From Branchiostoma floridae (taxonomy: Eukaryota; Chordata; Leptocardii; Amphioxiformes; Branchiostomatidae), in contig NC_049981.1 in the NCBI RefSeq assembly GCF_000003815.2, positions 18,874,585 to 18,938,584 of the forward strand: DNA of 64,000 nt, in the 5' to 3' direction. Position numbers and translations under genes: made by a program. The stretch's first letter is position 1; each line of letters begins with the position of its first letter. Shown here one piece after another: positions 1 to 11,212 of the stretch. Under the pieces are notes generated by a model. It searched no databases. It was given only the letters and a program-made list of their open reading frames with translations, and had not been told where the DNA came from.

Positions 1-1122
1 CGGGCAAAGGGTGACACACACATGTATGGCCACTGTAAGGCTGTAATATGCATGTGTTTCTGTCTGTATATACGGCATTGGAAGCCAGCTTATGGATATT
101 AATTAGCATTCGTCTTCCTTGGCGCTGATTGGCTGGCTCTTTAAATTCAATTAACTCTTGTTTAAGCCCAGACTGCGCAGGTGTGAGGGGTCACTGGAGT
201 TCACGGCAGGAGGCCGACAAGAAAACCAATTTCTCCTCAGAAAAGTGCTGAAATTAAGCATTTTAAAGTAGTTTATGCCAAACATTTTACTTGGATCATT
301 TTACCAACTATCTAATGCCTATCTACGCCAAATTTCAGGTCATTCCATTGTAATACCAGGTACAGTGGGCCAAAATATACCGTTTTGGTCAGAAGATAAC
401 CTTTAAACATCAATAAAATCATTTTAGAGGCAGATATGAAAAAAATGCAAACTGGCAAATTTTTCCGTGTTTTCCGCCAAGTAACATTTACTCGATTGTC
501 TCAACACACCCTACCAAAGTCAACTATGCCGAAAATGATTGATATTACCATGCGGAATGTTGGTTAATTCAACGACAAAGACTTGTATTCTAACGTTCAA
601 TGCATGCGTACCGTCCGCTACCTCTCAAATGACCCTGTCTGAACTCCAAATCCTCGCAAACTACAATTTTAAACCGGGCAAAGGGTGACACACACATGTA
701 TGGCCACTGTAAGGCTGTAATATGCATGTGTTTCTGTCTGTATATACGGCATTGGAAGCCAGCTTATGGATATTAATTAGCATTCGTTTTCCTCGGCGCT
801 GATTGGCTGGCTCTTTAAATTCAATTAGCTATCGCGAAAGCCCAGGCTGCGCCGGTGTGTGGGGTCACTGCAGTTCACGGCAGGAGGCCGAAAGAAAACC
901 AATTTCCCTTCAGAAAAGTGCTGAAATTAAGCATTTTAAAGTGTTTAATGCCAAAAATTTTACTTGGATCATTTTACCAACTATCTAATGCCTATCTACA
1001 CCAAATTTTAGGCCATTCCATTGTAAGACCAGGGTACAGTGGGGCAAAATACACCGTTTTGGTCAAAACATGACATTTTAACCTCAATAAAATCATTTTA
1101 AAGGCAGATATGAAAAAAATGA
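1..1122. repeat. Two direct copies of a repeat, spacing 674 bp
   Basis: The sequence starting CGGGCAAAGGGTGACACACA at base 1 recurs at 675. The two copies match through most of their first ~230 bp, and again through the segment ending in AGGCAGATATGAAAAAAATG (about 429-448 and 1102-1121). Between them lies ~220 bp present only after copy 1. Copy 1 begins exactly at the window edge, so the array may extend further left. No coding capacity is convincing; the short ORFs inside it are not conserved between the copies. Confidence 0.85.
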
Positions 1123-1222
1123 GAAAAACACCTAAGGGTATTGACCCACTCTACCCTTGTGCCAAATTTCAGATCATTCGGTCCAGGAACGGCGGAGATG
1201 AATCACTTTAAAGATTTGACAG

Positions 1223-1251
1223 GAGAAAGAAAGAAAGAAAGAAGAAAGAAA
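1223..1251 (+). repeat. (GAAA)n microsatellite
   Basis: A short interrupted GAAA run follows a segment (GTGCCAAATTTCAGATCATT ...) that reads like a degraded repeat tail. It probably marks the 3' end of an old retroposed repeat. No gene is seen. Confidence 0.7.
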
Positions 1252-2476
1252 CATTACGAATATAATATATTTCACCATACTATGTATGGCTGAAATATAA
1301 AAATCTGCATGATATTTTACGTAGCTTCATTATAATGACAATGAAGTTCATTGCACATTCCTGCCCCATTGGGGCTAAATGCAGCAAGTTACTTACAGAG
1401 ATAATGATAAGCTATGCTATGTCCTTCTTATATCTACGTTTTACATGCTTCTTCCCTCTTTTTAAAATAGGTGTAAACAAATTTACAGAGTTCTTCTATT
1501 ACATCTAAGCTAGTTGTTGACATTCGATATTTAAACAGGTCTTTCTTTGCTAGATATTTATTTCTGTTTTACAGGTGTAGAGTTAACAAAGGTATTACGT
1601 AAATACTTGTACAATGAACATTCTGGAGGAGTTCTGGTGTATCTACCCGCTTCAATCTGTAGAGGGTGATCACTGATTCTTAGTTTGGTCATGGCTCGAC
1701 GATAGCTAAAATTATAAACGCGCCCATGTAAACCACGCATTATAACATAGATTTCCATGGGAAGAAAAAAATCATCAATGAGACCTTAATTGGTTCAATC
1801 ATCGTTGAAAAATTTGAACTTCTTTTCAATGCGATATACCACCAAAGCCTAGTCTACTGTTGTGTGCTTGAACAGCCACTTCTGGTTACCTCGTATTCAC
1901 CAAACGGCGTCTGAGAAAAGATAACAACTGCAAACAATGAGACTGTGAACGCACAAAACTCAAAAGAAAATAACTTCAAAGTACGACATTCTTCTTTAGT
2001 GGCACTTGTATACCATACGACAGAACTGTTGAAAATATATTGAAATATCCACTATTGTACACCGATGATTACAAAATCCGCCTTCATCTCGCTAACGCAG
2101 CGGCTACCATGCGTGTTTTTTTACGGAATATTTCTGCTTTGTATTTTACGTCGAAAACCAATCGTTTTATTTTCTGTAATATTTGAATGAAATAACCAGC
2201 ACAAAGGAACTGACATTCAAATTAATTATTGAGGCCAGAAAAATGTTCTCCAGTGGGATTGATCTTCAGCTATTTCCTTCTGGATTCATTTCTGTACGTC
2301 AAATACGTAGATGCAAAAAGTACGACTCTATTTACGTGTTTTGCTAACTTCGACGAATTTTGAATAGTTTATACCTATTTATAAAAGAACCAAACTGACG
2401 ATAATTGATACTTATACGTGGACCATCAAGTAACAAATATCATGGATCAACAGGTCATATATAAGGTTAGCCATTG
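1252..2476. other. Intergenic DNA, no gene seen
   Basis: AT-rich unique-looking sequence. All six-frame ORFs here are under 70 codons and lack splice context or a recognisable domain. It lies beyond the predicted 3' end of gene A. Confidence 0.6.
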
Positions 2477-2478
2477 TA

Positions 2479-2899
2479 CAGTCAAACCTGCTCTGAAAGC
2501 GACCACCTCCTCTTTGCGACCACCTGACCATTACGACCGTTTTTTCTCGGTTCCGAAAATTTTCCCCATTGACGTAAGCATTAAGCCACCTCTTTACAAC
2601 GTCCACCTGGCCAACGCCACCGCCAAAAATTGGGACCAAATCCCCGCCCATAACGACCACGTCATTTTCAAATCTTCAGGTGTCATCGTTTTTCAATGAT
2701 AGCTAGCACGATTTTGTGCCGAATTCGGCCAGTTTGCGTCGGAGTTTGACGACCATTACGATGGTGGTGGGTGCACGCGCGTTTGCCATTAAACGCAACG
2801 GAAACCATTTAAACTATGCATCGGGCATGTTGTGAATCGATACTCTTCTAACCGACCACCTGGCAAAATCGACCGCTTTTGCTTGGGCAGGGTTGACTA
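2479..2899. mobile_element. MITE with CAGTCAAACCTGC ends (TA-inserting, pogo/Tc1-like)
   Basis: The left end CAGTCAAACCTGC is mirrored at the right by GCAGGGTTGACT, and both ends abut TA/AT. The interior repeats short words such as GACCACCT and ACGACC, seen near both ends. There is no transposase frame, so this is a non-autonomous element. Two shorter relatives with the same ends lie at 9359-9541 and about 15081-15235. The TA target and CAGT-type ends suggest the Tc1/mariner/pogo superfamily, by inference. Confidence 0.65.
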
Positions 2900-2927
2900 T
2901 ATTTGTAGTACTGCAGTAAAAAATTTC

Positions 2928-3118
2928 ATCGCTACATGGCGCTTTTGATCCATGGCGTAATGTTCATGCATGTGGTGCGTTCATCTAAGCGAGGAGGTTG
3001 AAAAGAGGAACCTCCTTGATCGAAGTTACCAAACTTGCCAGGTGAAGTCCATGGAGCAAAAGCGGCCTCTAGTTCTGCAACGTGTTTCACCGCTACGTGA
3101 CGCTTCTGATCCATGACG
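2928..3118. repeat. Diverged ~30-bp direct repeat pair
   Basis: The segment CGCTACATGGCGCTTTTGAT near 2931 recurs as CGCTACGTGACGCTTCTGAT near 3091, about 160 bp apart. It looks like a small local duplication. No coding role is evident. Confidence 0.5.
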
Positions 3119-3318
3119 ATTTCAACACCCAACATCATATGAAATGTTTCCTGTGTGTGAGTCTCCTATCGAAATTTTCCTACAGAAGGCTAGACAGGTT
3201 TCAGTTTTTTACCAGTTTGTCGTTGACTATCAAACTTACTTCATGATTATGCTAACTTGGCAGAAGTGGAGCCAACCAACCAAGACAAGACTAAAATCCA
3301 GTGTGAAGACCTCTACAT

Positions 3319-5050
3319 TTTATTGATGTTACACTAGAAAATAATCATAATATGGTATTCTCTTTGCATTTGGCACTTTTCCAATGTCAGTTTATACATA
3401 AAGGATCTTCTAACATCTTAATTTTCATGACACAAATTCAAGTCTACATTCCTTAAATATACATTGTCCCTACAATGACAGAAACAAAAATGACTAACTT
3501 AATGTTACCACTTACAATGGCAATGAACCAAAATTCATACTTAAGTTTCTACACATCAAGCTAATGCTCATCATCTATCAAATAAAAGAATATCTATTCA
3601 GTGCAGCTGTCTATACATCTATACAAATTGAAAGAAATTTAATTAACTTGGCACAGTCATAGCAATGATTTACATATTCCAAAATTATTAGTAATGAAAC
3701 ACAATGCTTCCAAAGAACACCTACATAGCCAGAATATGTTGTGAAAAGTGGTATATGATTTCATAGACATATACATTAGGTTACAACCTCAACTAAATCA
3801 TGTCCTCTAGGTCCACTGGTCATTTCTTTGACTGCTTCATGCATTTCTCATGCGACTTATAAGTTACAATTGTCTCCATCTGTTCATAAAAGGACTGTAT
3901 ACTAGTATAACATGTATGAAGTTCAAAATATATTTCTGGAGATTTTCTAAAAATTTCTGAGATTTTCTGTATTTCAACTGCAACCCTCAACATCTGATCT
4001 CTTCTTTGTTTCCATTTCTTGTTAATTCATATGGCTTATGCGTTCTTCCTAGTCCATTCTTGTCATGTTGCCCCTGAAGCATCAGTAGTTGTGAAGTGAC
4101 TTACATGGCTGCATTACACCAAATGATCAATTCTAGTTTTCAGGACACTGCAAGTAACCATTGTTTCAGGGGTAACCAGGCAAGTACGAGCTAGACAGGT
4201 TGACAACAATTCTCTTCCTACTGTCACTCAAGTGGCTATCTCATTTATTGTGGCAGGTTGGCAATGTGACAGAATCATCAATAAAAAACAAATCTTTTCA
4301 TCATTTGTGTCTTGCTGTCTTTTAAGTCATACTTTGATGATAAAGTTATGGGTAACAGAAAACAGAATGCAGTGCTGCCACCAAAGTACTGAAGTCCAGT
4401 GAGACACTCACTTTAAATCTTCAGCTGTTTTGTACCAGCTCCAACAGTTTTGTACTGTTTCATTTTTTAGGCTGTAAAAAGGGATGTTCACAACATAATA
4501 CTGAATTCCACACAGGTTCAAGTCAAGACCCTGTCCTAACTGACACCGTCTAAAACTTAACACCTACATGTAATGTAAGCGTCTTTGACTGACACGCTAT
4601 AATGTGGCTTTTTTCACATCTGCCGAGCTGCATGTCATTCTAACCCTGTCCTTACTAACTTCTGGTATTGACTAAGGCAAGTTTACATCATGGGTGATGG
4701 TTAAACTACAGAACTTCAATCAGGGATTGTTTCATACAATTCAAATACTGATAATAGCCTCAACACTTAAGAAACACGTAGGAGGTTCACCCTGGTACAA
4801 ACATAAAGTAATGACTTTAGTATAATCAGAAATATGTGATAGTGTAAATCGTGTCAGTCAATTATACAATGTAAGTAGCACCAGCTGCTGGCAACATGTT
4901 GGCAACTTGACTCAATAATACTGTGGTTGGTTGTCAAAGGTCATCACACAAATTTTCCACCATGATTGCAAAGTTAGCTGAGTTCCCTAATAGTAATAGT
5001 TACATCTCTGCAAGTCTTCCTGCTGCATCAGGGAAGGGTTTGCCATGCTC
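3319..5050 (-). other. Predicted 3' untranslated region of gene A
   Basis: On the minus strand this follows the predicted stop at 5051. It is AT-rich, has no coherent ORF, and holds two AATAAA signals (read on the plus strand as TTTATT) at 4244-4249 and 3319-3324. Either could be the poly(A) signal. The extent is inferred only from these signals and from the strong splice acceptor just upstream of the stop. Confidence 0.4.
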
Positions 5051-5057
5051 TCAGCAT
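5051..5057 (-). CDS. Gene A, exon 14 coding part (stop codon)
   Basis: The minus strand shows a strong acceptor here: a pyrimidine-rich tract ending TCTCTTCCAG, then ATGCTGAGAGC. The previous exon ends in phase 2 (TCC AA), so joining gives AAA TGC TGA and the protein ends Ser-Lys-Cys-stop. If the intron is retained, the frame stops at TAA inside the donor and the protein ends Ser-Lys. Either way the C-terminus is nearly the same. The acceptor is well formed, but the exon is so short in coding terms that it cannot be confirmed without transcripts. Confidence 0.5.
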
Positions 5058-5160
5058 CTGGAAGAGAAAAACAAATCTAATTTTAAATCTGTTTCTATTT
5101 TGTTGATTTACATGAATGTAGACAGGTTCAATGTACATGAGTTTCAATCTTAGTTGAATT

Positions 5161-5445
5161 GTGGCACTGTGTAGTGTAACAGTAGGGTGTTAGTCTAAAA
5201 CCCCAGCAGTCCTGGGTTTGAGTCCCCCCATATGCTCTGATCTTGTGCCCTTGGGAAAGGCACTTCCCACTGGTGTAAATGAGTACCTAGCTTATAGCTT
5301 ATGGCCGGCCATCCCTCTGATAAGACATTAAACGGAGGTCCTGTGATTGAGGAGAGCTGTATCTCAAGCACAGAAAAGAAGACACTTCACGTATCAAAGA
5401 GAGCAAGGATCCTTCCCTGTGCAAATCGAGCAATTAAATCTGTCT
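5161..5445 (+). mobile_element. tRNA-headed SINE, diverged copy
   Basis: A polymerase III B-box (GGTTTGAGTCC, 5215-5225) sits at the usual distance from a loose A-box (GTAGTGTAACAGTAGG). The body shares CTTGTGCCCTTGGGAAA and a segment near GACATTAAACGGAGGTCC with the better preserved copy at 28506-28935. The conserved body resembles the central domain of deuterostome SINEs. It lies in the last intron of gene A, on the opposite strand. The 3' boundary is uncertain. Confidence 0.7.
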
Positions 5446-5529
5446 GGATACGCAGCTTGTACAGAAATGGTGTGTTGGGCAGTTTAACAGTTTACATACA
5501 AATAATTAAGGTATGAAACAACTCAGAAG

Positions 5530-5898
5530 TAGCCTGGGTACCATCCGGAAAGTAGTTCGCACAGGCGTTCATCATATACTATATACAGTCACTTCTCTGT
5601 GTTTCTGTCCGGGAACGCGGACCATCGTAACGTCTGGAATCGTCCAAATTTGGGACGCAGGCGCTGATTGGTCCCCACGTATGTGCGAATCATGGAATGG
5701 GTTCAAGCGCTCGTTCGAACAGGCGTTCCAACACCGGACAAGCCCTCCCCCCGCTTGGGGGAGGGCCTGTTGTCATCGAATGAGTGCTCTAGGACCTATT
5801 CCTTGATACGGAACCAAACGGTTTGAATGTGCAAGTCTCCAGACGGATAGCAGAAGCGAACATAGGAGCGAACTACTATCCGGATGGTACCCAGGCTA
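5530..5898. mobile_element. MITE, TAGCCTGGGTACCATCCGGA ends, 9-bp target duplication
   Basis: Terminal inverted repeats of 31 bp match at 30 positions, and the element is flanked by a 9-bp direct repeat ACTCAGAAG at 5521-5529 and 5899-5907. The interior has no transposase and carries a GC-rich hairpin (CCTCCCCC ... GGGGGAGG). A 9-bp duplication is typical of Mutator-like elements; the class assignment is inferred. It lies in the last intron of gene A, only 54 bp below the splice donor. Confidence 0.85.
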
Positions 5899-5952
5899 AC
5901 TCAGAAGGTAAAACTTGATTTGGGGATTGTGAATAGGACAGGAATAACTTAC

Positions 5953-8777
5953 TTGGACACTCTGACGATATTGTTTCCATGTAATTTCTTGTCGTCCTCT
6001 TTGCTGGACAGCGGCACAACATCGACCTTCCCTTCCGCGATGCAGCGAGCTTGCTCGATGGAGGAGGCTGGGGGGCCAGTGGAGGAGTCGAACCTCCTGC
6101 CGAGCTGGGGCGAGTGGGAGGCGTGCTGACGAGCAACCGTCTGGGAAACCTCCTGCACCGTTCTCTTCGCTCGTGGGTTCAACCTACGCTGCAGGTCAGC
6201 TTCTGCAACAGAGTTGTTCCCATCAGCCTTTGCTGCTTCCGTCCCAGCGTTCTTCTTCTTTGTTGAGGAGAGGATGGTTTGTTGGGCAATGCCACTGAGC
6301 GCACTGGCAATGTTCGCCAAATGTTCCTTTGAAGCTGACAGTCCTTTTCTCAATCCTCTCGTACCCTTTAAGCCATTCCGTCTTGGGTTGGAATTGCTGC
6401 TGTCCATACTGTCTATACTGCTTTCTGAACTTCTTTCCTCTGGAATTACGCGGGATAGCTTTTTATTGGTGGCTTTTACACTGACCTCTCTTCTAGGAAA
6501 CGTTGATGATCGATCCTTCTCATGGTCCCTATTCTCTCCATTATGTTGGCTAATACACTGCTCGCTTTCTGAGATACTCCGTATGTGTGAAAACTCTACT
6601 AAGGGTGCGAACTCCACCTTTCTCTGCCTGGAGCCTGTTGAAGGGTCGTTCTTTGTCTGAAACAGTCGAATGTTCTCACTTACTTTTTCTGTATGCCTTA
6701 CGACACTAGATTTGGTCTGCCCCTTCCTTTTCTCTTGGATCAAGTTTCCACTGCTAAAGGCCATACTGAGGTTCTTGACCTGGCCTTGGTTGGCCAGCTT
6801 CTTCTCTTTCAGTGACGTTCCTCTGCGGTTCTTCCACTCGTAATCAATCGCAGAATCACTCTGGGCCCCTGACAGGACCGCTGATTCTGACAGCTGCCTC
6901 TGCAGCAGCCGAATCTTGTTTGAACCAGACTGTCCAACCTTTCTCTTGGGCTCTCGAGTGTTCATCTTTCTTGTCTGCTCTCCTTGCACTTCACTTCTTG
7001 CTACAGACTTTTCTGCCTTTCTCTTACCATTTCCTTTTCCATTGTCAGCCTTCGGTACAAAGGCTGGTCCAAATGGAGCCTTGACTTGGTCAGCTTCTGG
7101 GTTATCCCGCACATAAACTCTGATGAAGGGCACAGAAGGAGCCACACTTCCCTTACTATCATCTGTGACCTTCACTTCCATTTTCACCTCTTCCTTGCCA
7201 CGAGAAGTTGTTTCTGGACTTACAGCTTCAACCTCTGCAAGTTTTTCACTGGCCATTTTTTTCTGAGCCGTGTCTTGTTCCATGTCATGTCTCACACTTT
7301 CTGATGACGACTCAACAGAGTCTTTTTGTTCCTTTTCCTTAATTTCCTCTTTTTTCTCTTCCATCATGGCCATGTTGTACTCAGTAAACTCTTGAATTAT
7401 TTCTTCAAACGTTGGATCCTTGTCCTCTCCTACAGAAGACTGACTTTCAGCTGTACCAGTCAGTTCCTTTGGACTGGATACAGAAGCAGGAGGGGGTGGT
7501 TCATTTGTTGGAGACAGGGTCTGCTCTGTGACTGGTTTAGGCTCTGAATGCAACACTACTGGGGTGACCTTGAAAGTTGGTGAGTTGAACTTAGGAAACT
7601 CTGGTTTCATGACAACTGTGTTGTATGGCTTTACAGAACCACTTGGGGGCGTTCCCAAGCTCTTTCCCTTCTCTTTCGGTGAAGTGTTTTGACTTTTAGC
7701 ATCTAATTTGCTACAAACGTCAGTTGTCTTCTCAACACTTTCTGCATCTGCAGCTGTAGTACCGGGGTCATCAGAGGACTCTTTCTGGGAGTCAGTACTT
7801 TGAGCCGTACTATCAGGCGATGGCGTTGTGTTGTCAGGGTGTCCTGTGGTATCACCATTGTCAGAATCTTCGGAGATGTGAAGATTCCGTTCTACAACGG
7901 TGCCTACCGAGTGTTCCCCTGAGGAACTTAACTCATCAGAAGATGTTTTCCTTCCTTCTAATGAACTACCAGATACTCCAGTATCAGGATAATGTTGTTT
8001 CTCTGATTCCTCCTGTGCTGTTTCTGATGAATCCAGGACAGGACTGTCACCATCCTCCTCTTGTTTGTCATTTTGACTCAGTCCCTGAGGTCCAAGAAAG
8101 TGCTTGGAGGAGAGGTGGGAGAAATCCGTGGCAAGGTCTGAATCCTGTGAGTCACTTCCGTCCCCACCTGCTTCTGTATCCAAAACTACAGGGCACATTT
8201 CATGTGCTTTTTTGTCATGCAACACTTCTTGTTCATCTTCTACCCCACTTGGTGCTCCCTTGTCCATTTGAAGCTTTACATTGAGGTTGTCTTGCAAAGT
8301 GGAGTCAGCTTCTGAGTGTTTGGTAGCGATGTTCCCTTCACTAGAGGGACTGGTGCGTGTGAAGGTGCTGAACTTTGTTTCCACTGTAACTACCGGTGGA
8401 GAGCGAGGTCCTGTGGTCACTGTACTGTGTTCTGGGTCGATGGACAACATCTCCTGTGTTTCCTCAATGAGCTTAATGGCAGACAGAAGACTGTCTTGTG
8501 CTGCTGATGTGGTTTCACATGTAGCTGATTCCAATTTCTCACCAGCATCCTGAGTGTCATCTTTAAAATCCAAGACTAATTCTGTTGTATCCTTATCATC
8601 AGTGTGAGCTGTTGCTAATCCAGCCGACGTTGATGTATATTCGGAGACTGAAGACTTCTCCTTTGAGGGAATAGCTGCCAGGATTTCGGACAGCAGACTT
8701 GTGTCTTGTACATGTGATGACGATATATTGCCTCCTACTATTGTTGAAGGCTGTAGTTCCAATTGTTCATCAGGCAT
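5953..8777 (-). CDS. Gene A, exon 13: large disordered C-terminal exon
   Basis: This is the largest exon, 2,825 nt (about residues 1385-2325). It starts after an acceptor (CCTACAAG then ATG CCT GAT GAA) in phase 0, so the Met is an internal residue, and ends at the donor AA|GTAAGT in phase 2. The first two thirds is acidic and rich in Ser, Thr, Glu and Asp (for example ELVLDFKDD), with a short Glu/Lys helix (FEEIIQEFTEYNMAMMEEKK). The last third is basic and holds Arg/Lys-x-x-Ser sites such as RQLSES and KNLSMAF that look like kinase targets. No catalytic or named domain is visible. Low complexity and single-exon coding suggest a flexible tail of a scaffold protein. Minus-strand frame openness over 2.8 kb leaves little doubt that it is coding; opposite-strand ORFs here are shadows. 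Confidence 0.92.
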
Positions 8778-8969
8778 CTTGTAGGCAAAGAAGAGGGTGA
8801 CACAGTTATAACTTATATATGGAGGATTTGCATATCTTTATCAAAAAGATTTTCGAATATGCAGCAAAGAACTATGGGCTTTTAGCTGGATTAACCAACT
8901 ATATCAAATGCAAAAATGGAGGAAAAGAACAACAAAAAACTATCATGGCAGCAATAATATATGGCTTAC

Positions 8970-9163
8970 CACTGCATGTCTTTCCATAGTGCTGTCTGCA
9001 GTGAGAGTTGTTGTGCTGGATGTGCAGGTTGATTCCAAGGTACTGGTGGTGTAGGTTGATTCCAGGGTGCTAGTGGTGTAGGTGGTGTCCATGGTGCTGG
9101 TGGTGTAAGTAGTGTCCAGGGTGCTGGTGGCTGTCTCATCGGCCGAGTACACAGTGTCTTGAC
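8970..9163 (-). CDS. Gene A, exon 12: threonine-rich 9-residue repeats
   Basis: The acceptor is GCACAG|GTCAAG and the donor GCAGTG|GTAAGC, phases 1 in and 0 out. The exon encodes about four tandem 9-residue units of the form [LM][DE][ST]TYTTST (27-bp units, about 9025-9132), followed by a short TADSTMERHAV segment. Residues are about 1320-1384 of the predicted protein. The repeat units are degenerate at DNA level, so the array is not very recent. A threonine-rich block could be a phosphorylation or O-glycosylation region, but no function is assigned. Confidence 0.88.
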
Positions 9164-9358
9164 CTGTGCAAGAAACCAAAGCATTAGCTGTTCCAGTTTC
9201 CACCATTATTGTCTCACTGTGAAGAGGGCCTTAGCAACATGTCCGAGAACTAAAAAAACTGACATTGAATAACATTGAACATGACAGGCTGACAAAGAGA
9301 GGTTAAGACAGCAATGCAATATTTGCCACCAATGACCCTTTTCACAGGATACAATATA

Positions 9359-9541
9359 CAGTCAAACCTGCTTAAGAAGACCACTCAAGGGGCAATAGAA
9401 TCTGGTCTATGTGGACAGGTGATTACCATAGAAAGGAATCTTAATGCTTGTGCCAATGAGAAAAATGATCCATGAAATCACCAACAGTGGCCATATTGGC
9501 CAGGTGGTCCACAAGTAGAGGTCACTTGTACAGGTTTGACT
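9359..9541. mobile_element. 183-bp MITE with CAGTCAAACCTG ends in TA target
   Basis: The ends CAGTCAAACCTG and CAGGTTTGACT are inverted repeats and are flanked by TA on both sides. It is non-coding and lies in the intron between exons 11 and 12 of gene A (9164-10179). It is the best-bounded member of the family also seen at 2479-2899. The remainder of the intron holds no gene I can support. Confidence 0.8.
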
Positions 9542-10179
9542 TACACAACAAAAACTAACTAAGGAATTACACACACTGCAGTGAACAGTCTTTGGTCATG
9601 CATTACTAGGGCCATTCCTATTTTTCATGCAGATACACACACTCAGACAAACTTTATAAATTCCAGACAACTCACTACAATAACACAAGTTCATCCTCTG
9701 CAGTGACTACTTGGCAAAGCGATCGGTGATCACACCAACCATCAAACGAGCACATATTGACTACATGGAATACCAGTTCCTACTGCATGTCATAGAACAT
9801 GTACCTCTCAGTTCATACCCATATCACCAGGGAGGGCTGGGTTGTGTGCAGACTGCTCTAGCACTAGAGGGGACAGGAATGTGGGGTGAGGGAAAGAGTG
9901 AGGTGTCACAGTCAACAAAGCAGCCATGTGATGCTGGTGAAAGAGTGTGATTCGCACAAGTACAAAACATGTCACAATGACATCTTAAATGGTACATGCA
10001 GCACAGAGAGACAACACAGAAAACTCACTGCAGAAAAAAAAGCAAAGCAAAACACAAGACCAATACTTAAAACAAAATGTGGTCACCAAATAAAAGTAAA
10101 AGAAAAGCCAAGCAAGACAGAAATGAAAAGAACTAAACTTAGTGGAGAAGATTAAGTCGTGTTGAAAGGTATGGGTCAC

Positions 10180-10435
10180 CTATGGGTGAAAGGTGGAAAC
10201 CTCTAGTGAAGTCAGGGCTGGGAGTAGAAGTTGAACTGAAGTAGCCCTTCTCACAACTGGAGTCACTCCCTCCTCCAAGACTACCCAGAGTGGAGTGGCT
10301 CTTCTCAGAGCCAAACACATTCCCTCCGTCCAGGCTATCATAAGTCTGAGTGCTCTTATTTTTGGAAGTATAATTACCCTCCAAACTGGCGCTGGCGTGA
10401 CATGGTGGTGATGTTGAGGGCTTTATATTCTCAAC
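10180..10435 (-). CDS. Gene A, exon 11
   Basis: The acceptor is CCTTACAG|GTTGAG and the donor ATAG|GTGACC, phase 0 in and 1 out. The donor is not the best consensus, but it is the one that joins exon 12 in frame (G|GT = Gly). It encodes about 85 residues rich in Ser and Gly, including SLDGGNVFGSEKSHST and SLGGGSDSSCEKG, with two related SL(D/G)GG motifs. It looks disordered and marks the transition from the coiled-coil exons to the low-complexity C-terminal half. Confidence 0.85.
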
Positions 10436-10577
10436 CTGTAAGGGGAAACAACAGAAAGTTATTTTATGACTTGAAATCTTAAATTCATTTTCTTGTGTCT
10501 TATGATCTCAGCATTCCTAACTAATCTCAAAGCTGGTTTTCTGCTGTACCTTTAATTCCCATCTGAGAAAGCGTATA

Positions 10578-10768
10578 CTGTAAATGCATCTAAGTTCGCG
10601 GTAGCGGGAAAAAGGACTTTACGCGCTGGTTTTAAGTTCGTGGTAGCACCATGCACTGTAGTCTCTTACTGCCATGGAAAAATGTTTGTGGTGGTTTTAA
10701 GTTCGTGGTGAAGGGGCCACCGTGAAAACCATGAACATAAACCAGCGCAAAAGTTTCTGCATTTACAG
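10578..10768. mobile_element. 191-bp MITE with CTGTAAATGCA ends in TA target
   Basis: Inverted ends CTGTAAATGCA and TGCATTTACAG are flanked by TA. The interior repeats TTTTAAGTTCGTGGT and related words. It is a non-autonomous TA-inserting element in the intron between exons 10 and 11 of gene A. Fragments resembling its interior are seen near 40530-40625. The remainder of the intron (to 11212) shows nothing coding. Confidence 0.85.
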
Positions 10769-11212
10769 TAGTTCTAGATGTATTTGTCTGTAATGCTGTT
10801 CTATTAATGTATAGTTGAAATGAGACTTAATTTGCTATATTGTCAATTAACTATGTAACTTCATGTCATACCTAGGCCGTGATAATGTTTAATACAGGTC
10901 TTTTCCGAATTGGTCTGTTTCTATGGTATCAAATTGCCACTGGTCTCACAGATAATAATCTGAACATGCTTCGAATGCAACACAAAATTTTCTTAATTTT
11001 TGGTGCATTTGGCATCGAAATGTGTGTTTTCTCAGGTGGAAATGACAAAAAAACAAATACAACACTGTATATTCTGCATCACCCTTGGTCCCAGTCCTAA
11101 GACAGGTCTGATTGACCTCTGGCCATCAGGACTGGTGATCCAACCCATGGTAGGCCTGGCACCTTTGATAAATACCATTCTCTATATGTCATATCTACCA
11201 CAAGTGACTTAC

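Noticed and set aside
5884-8553. Many plus-strand ORFs opposite the large minus-strand exon (up to 154 codons)
   Set aside because: They overlap a 942-codon open minus-strand frame with matched splice phases, have no splice context of their own, and read as antisense of Ser/Glu-rich codons.
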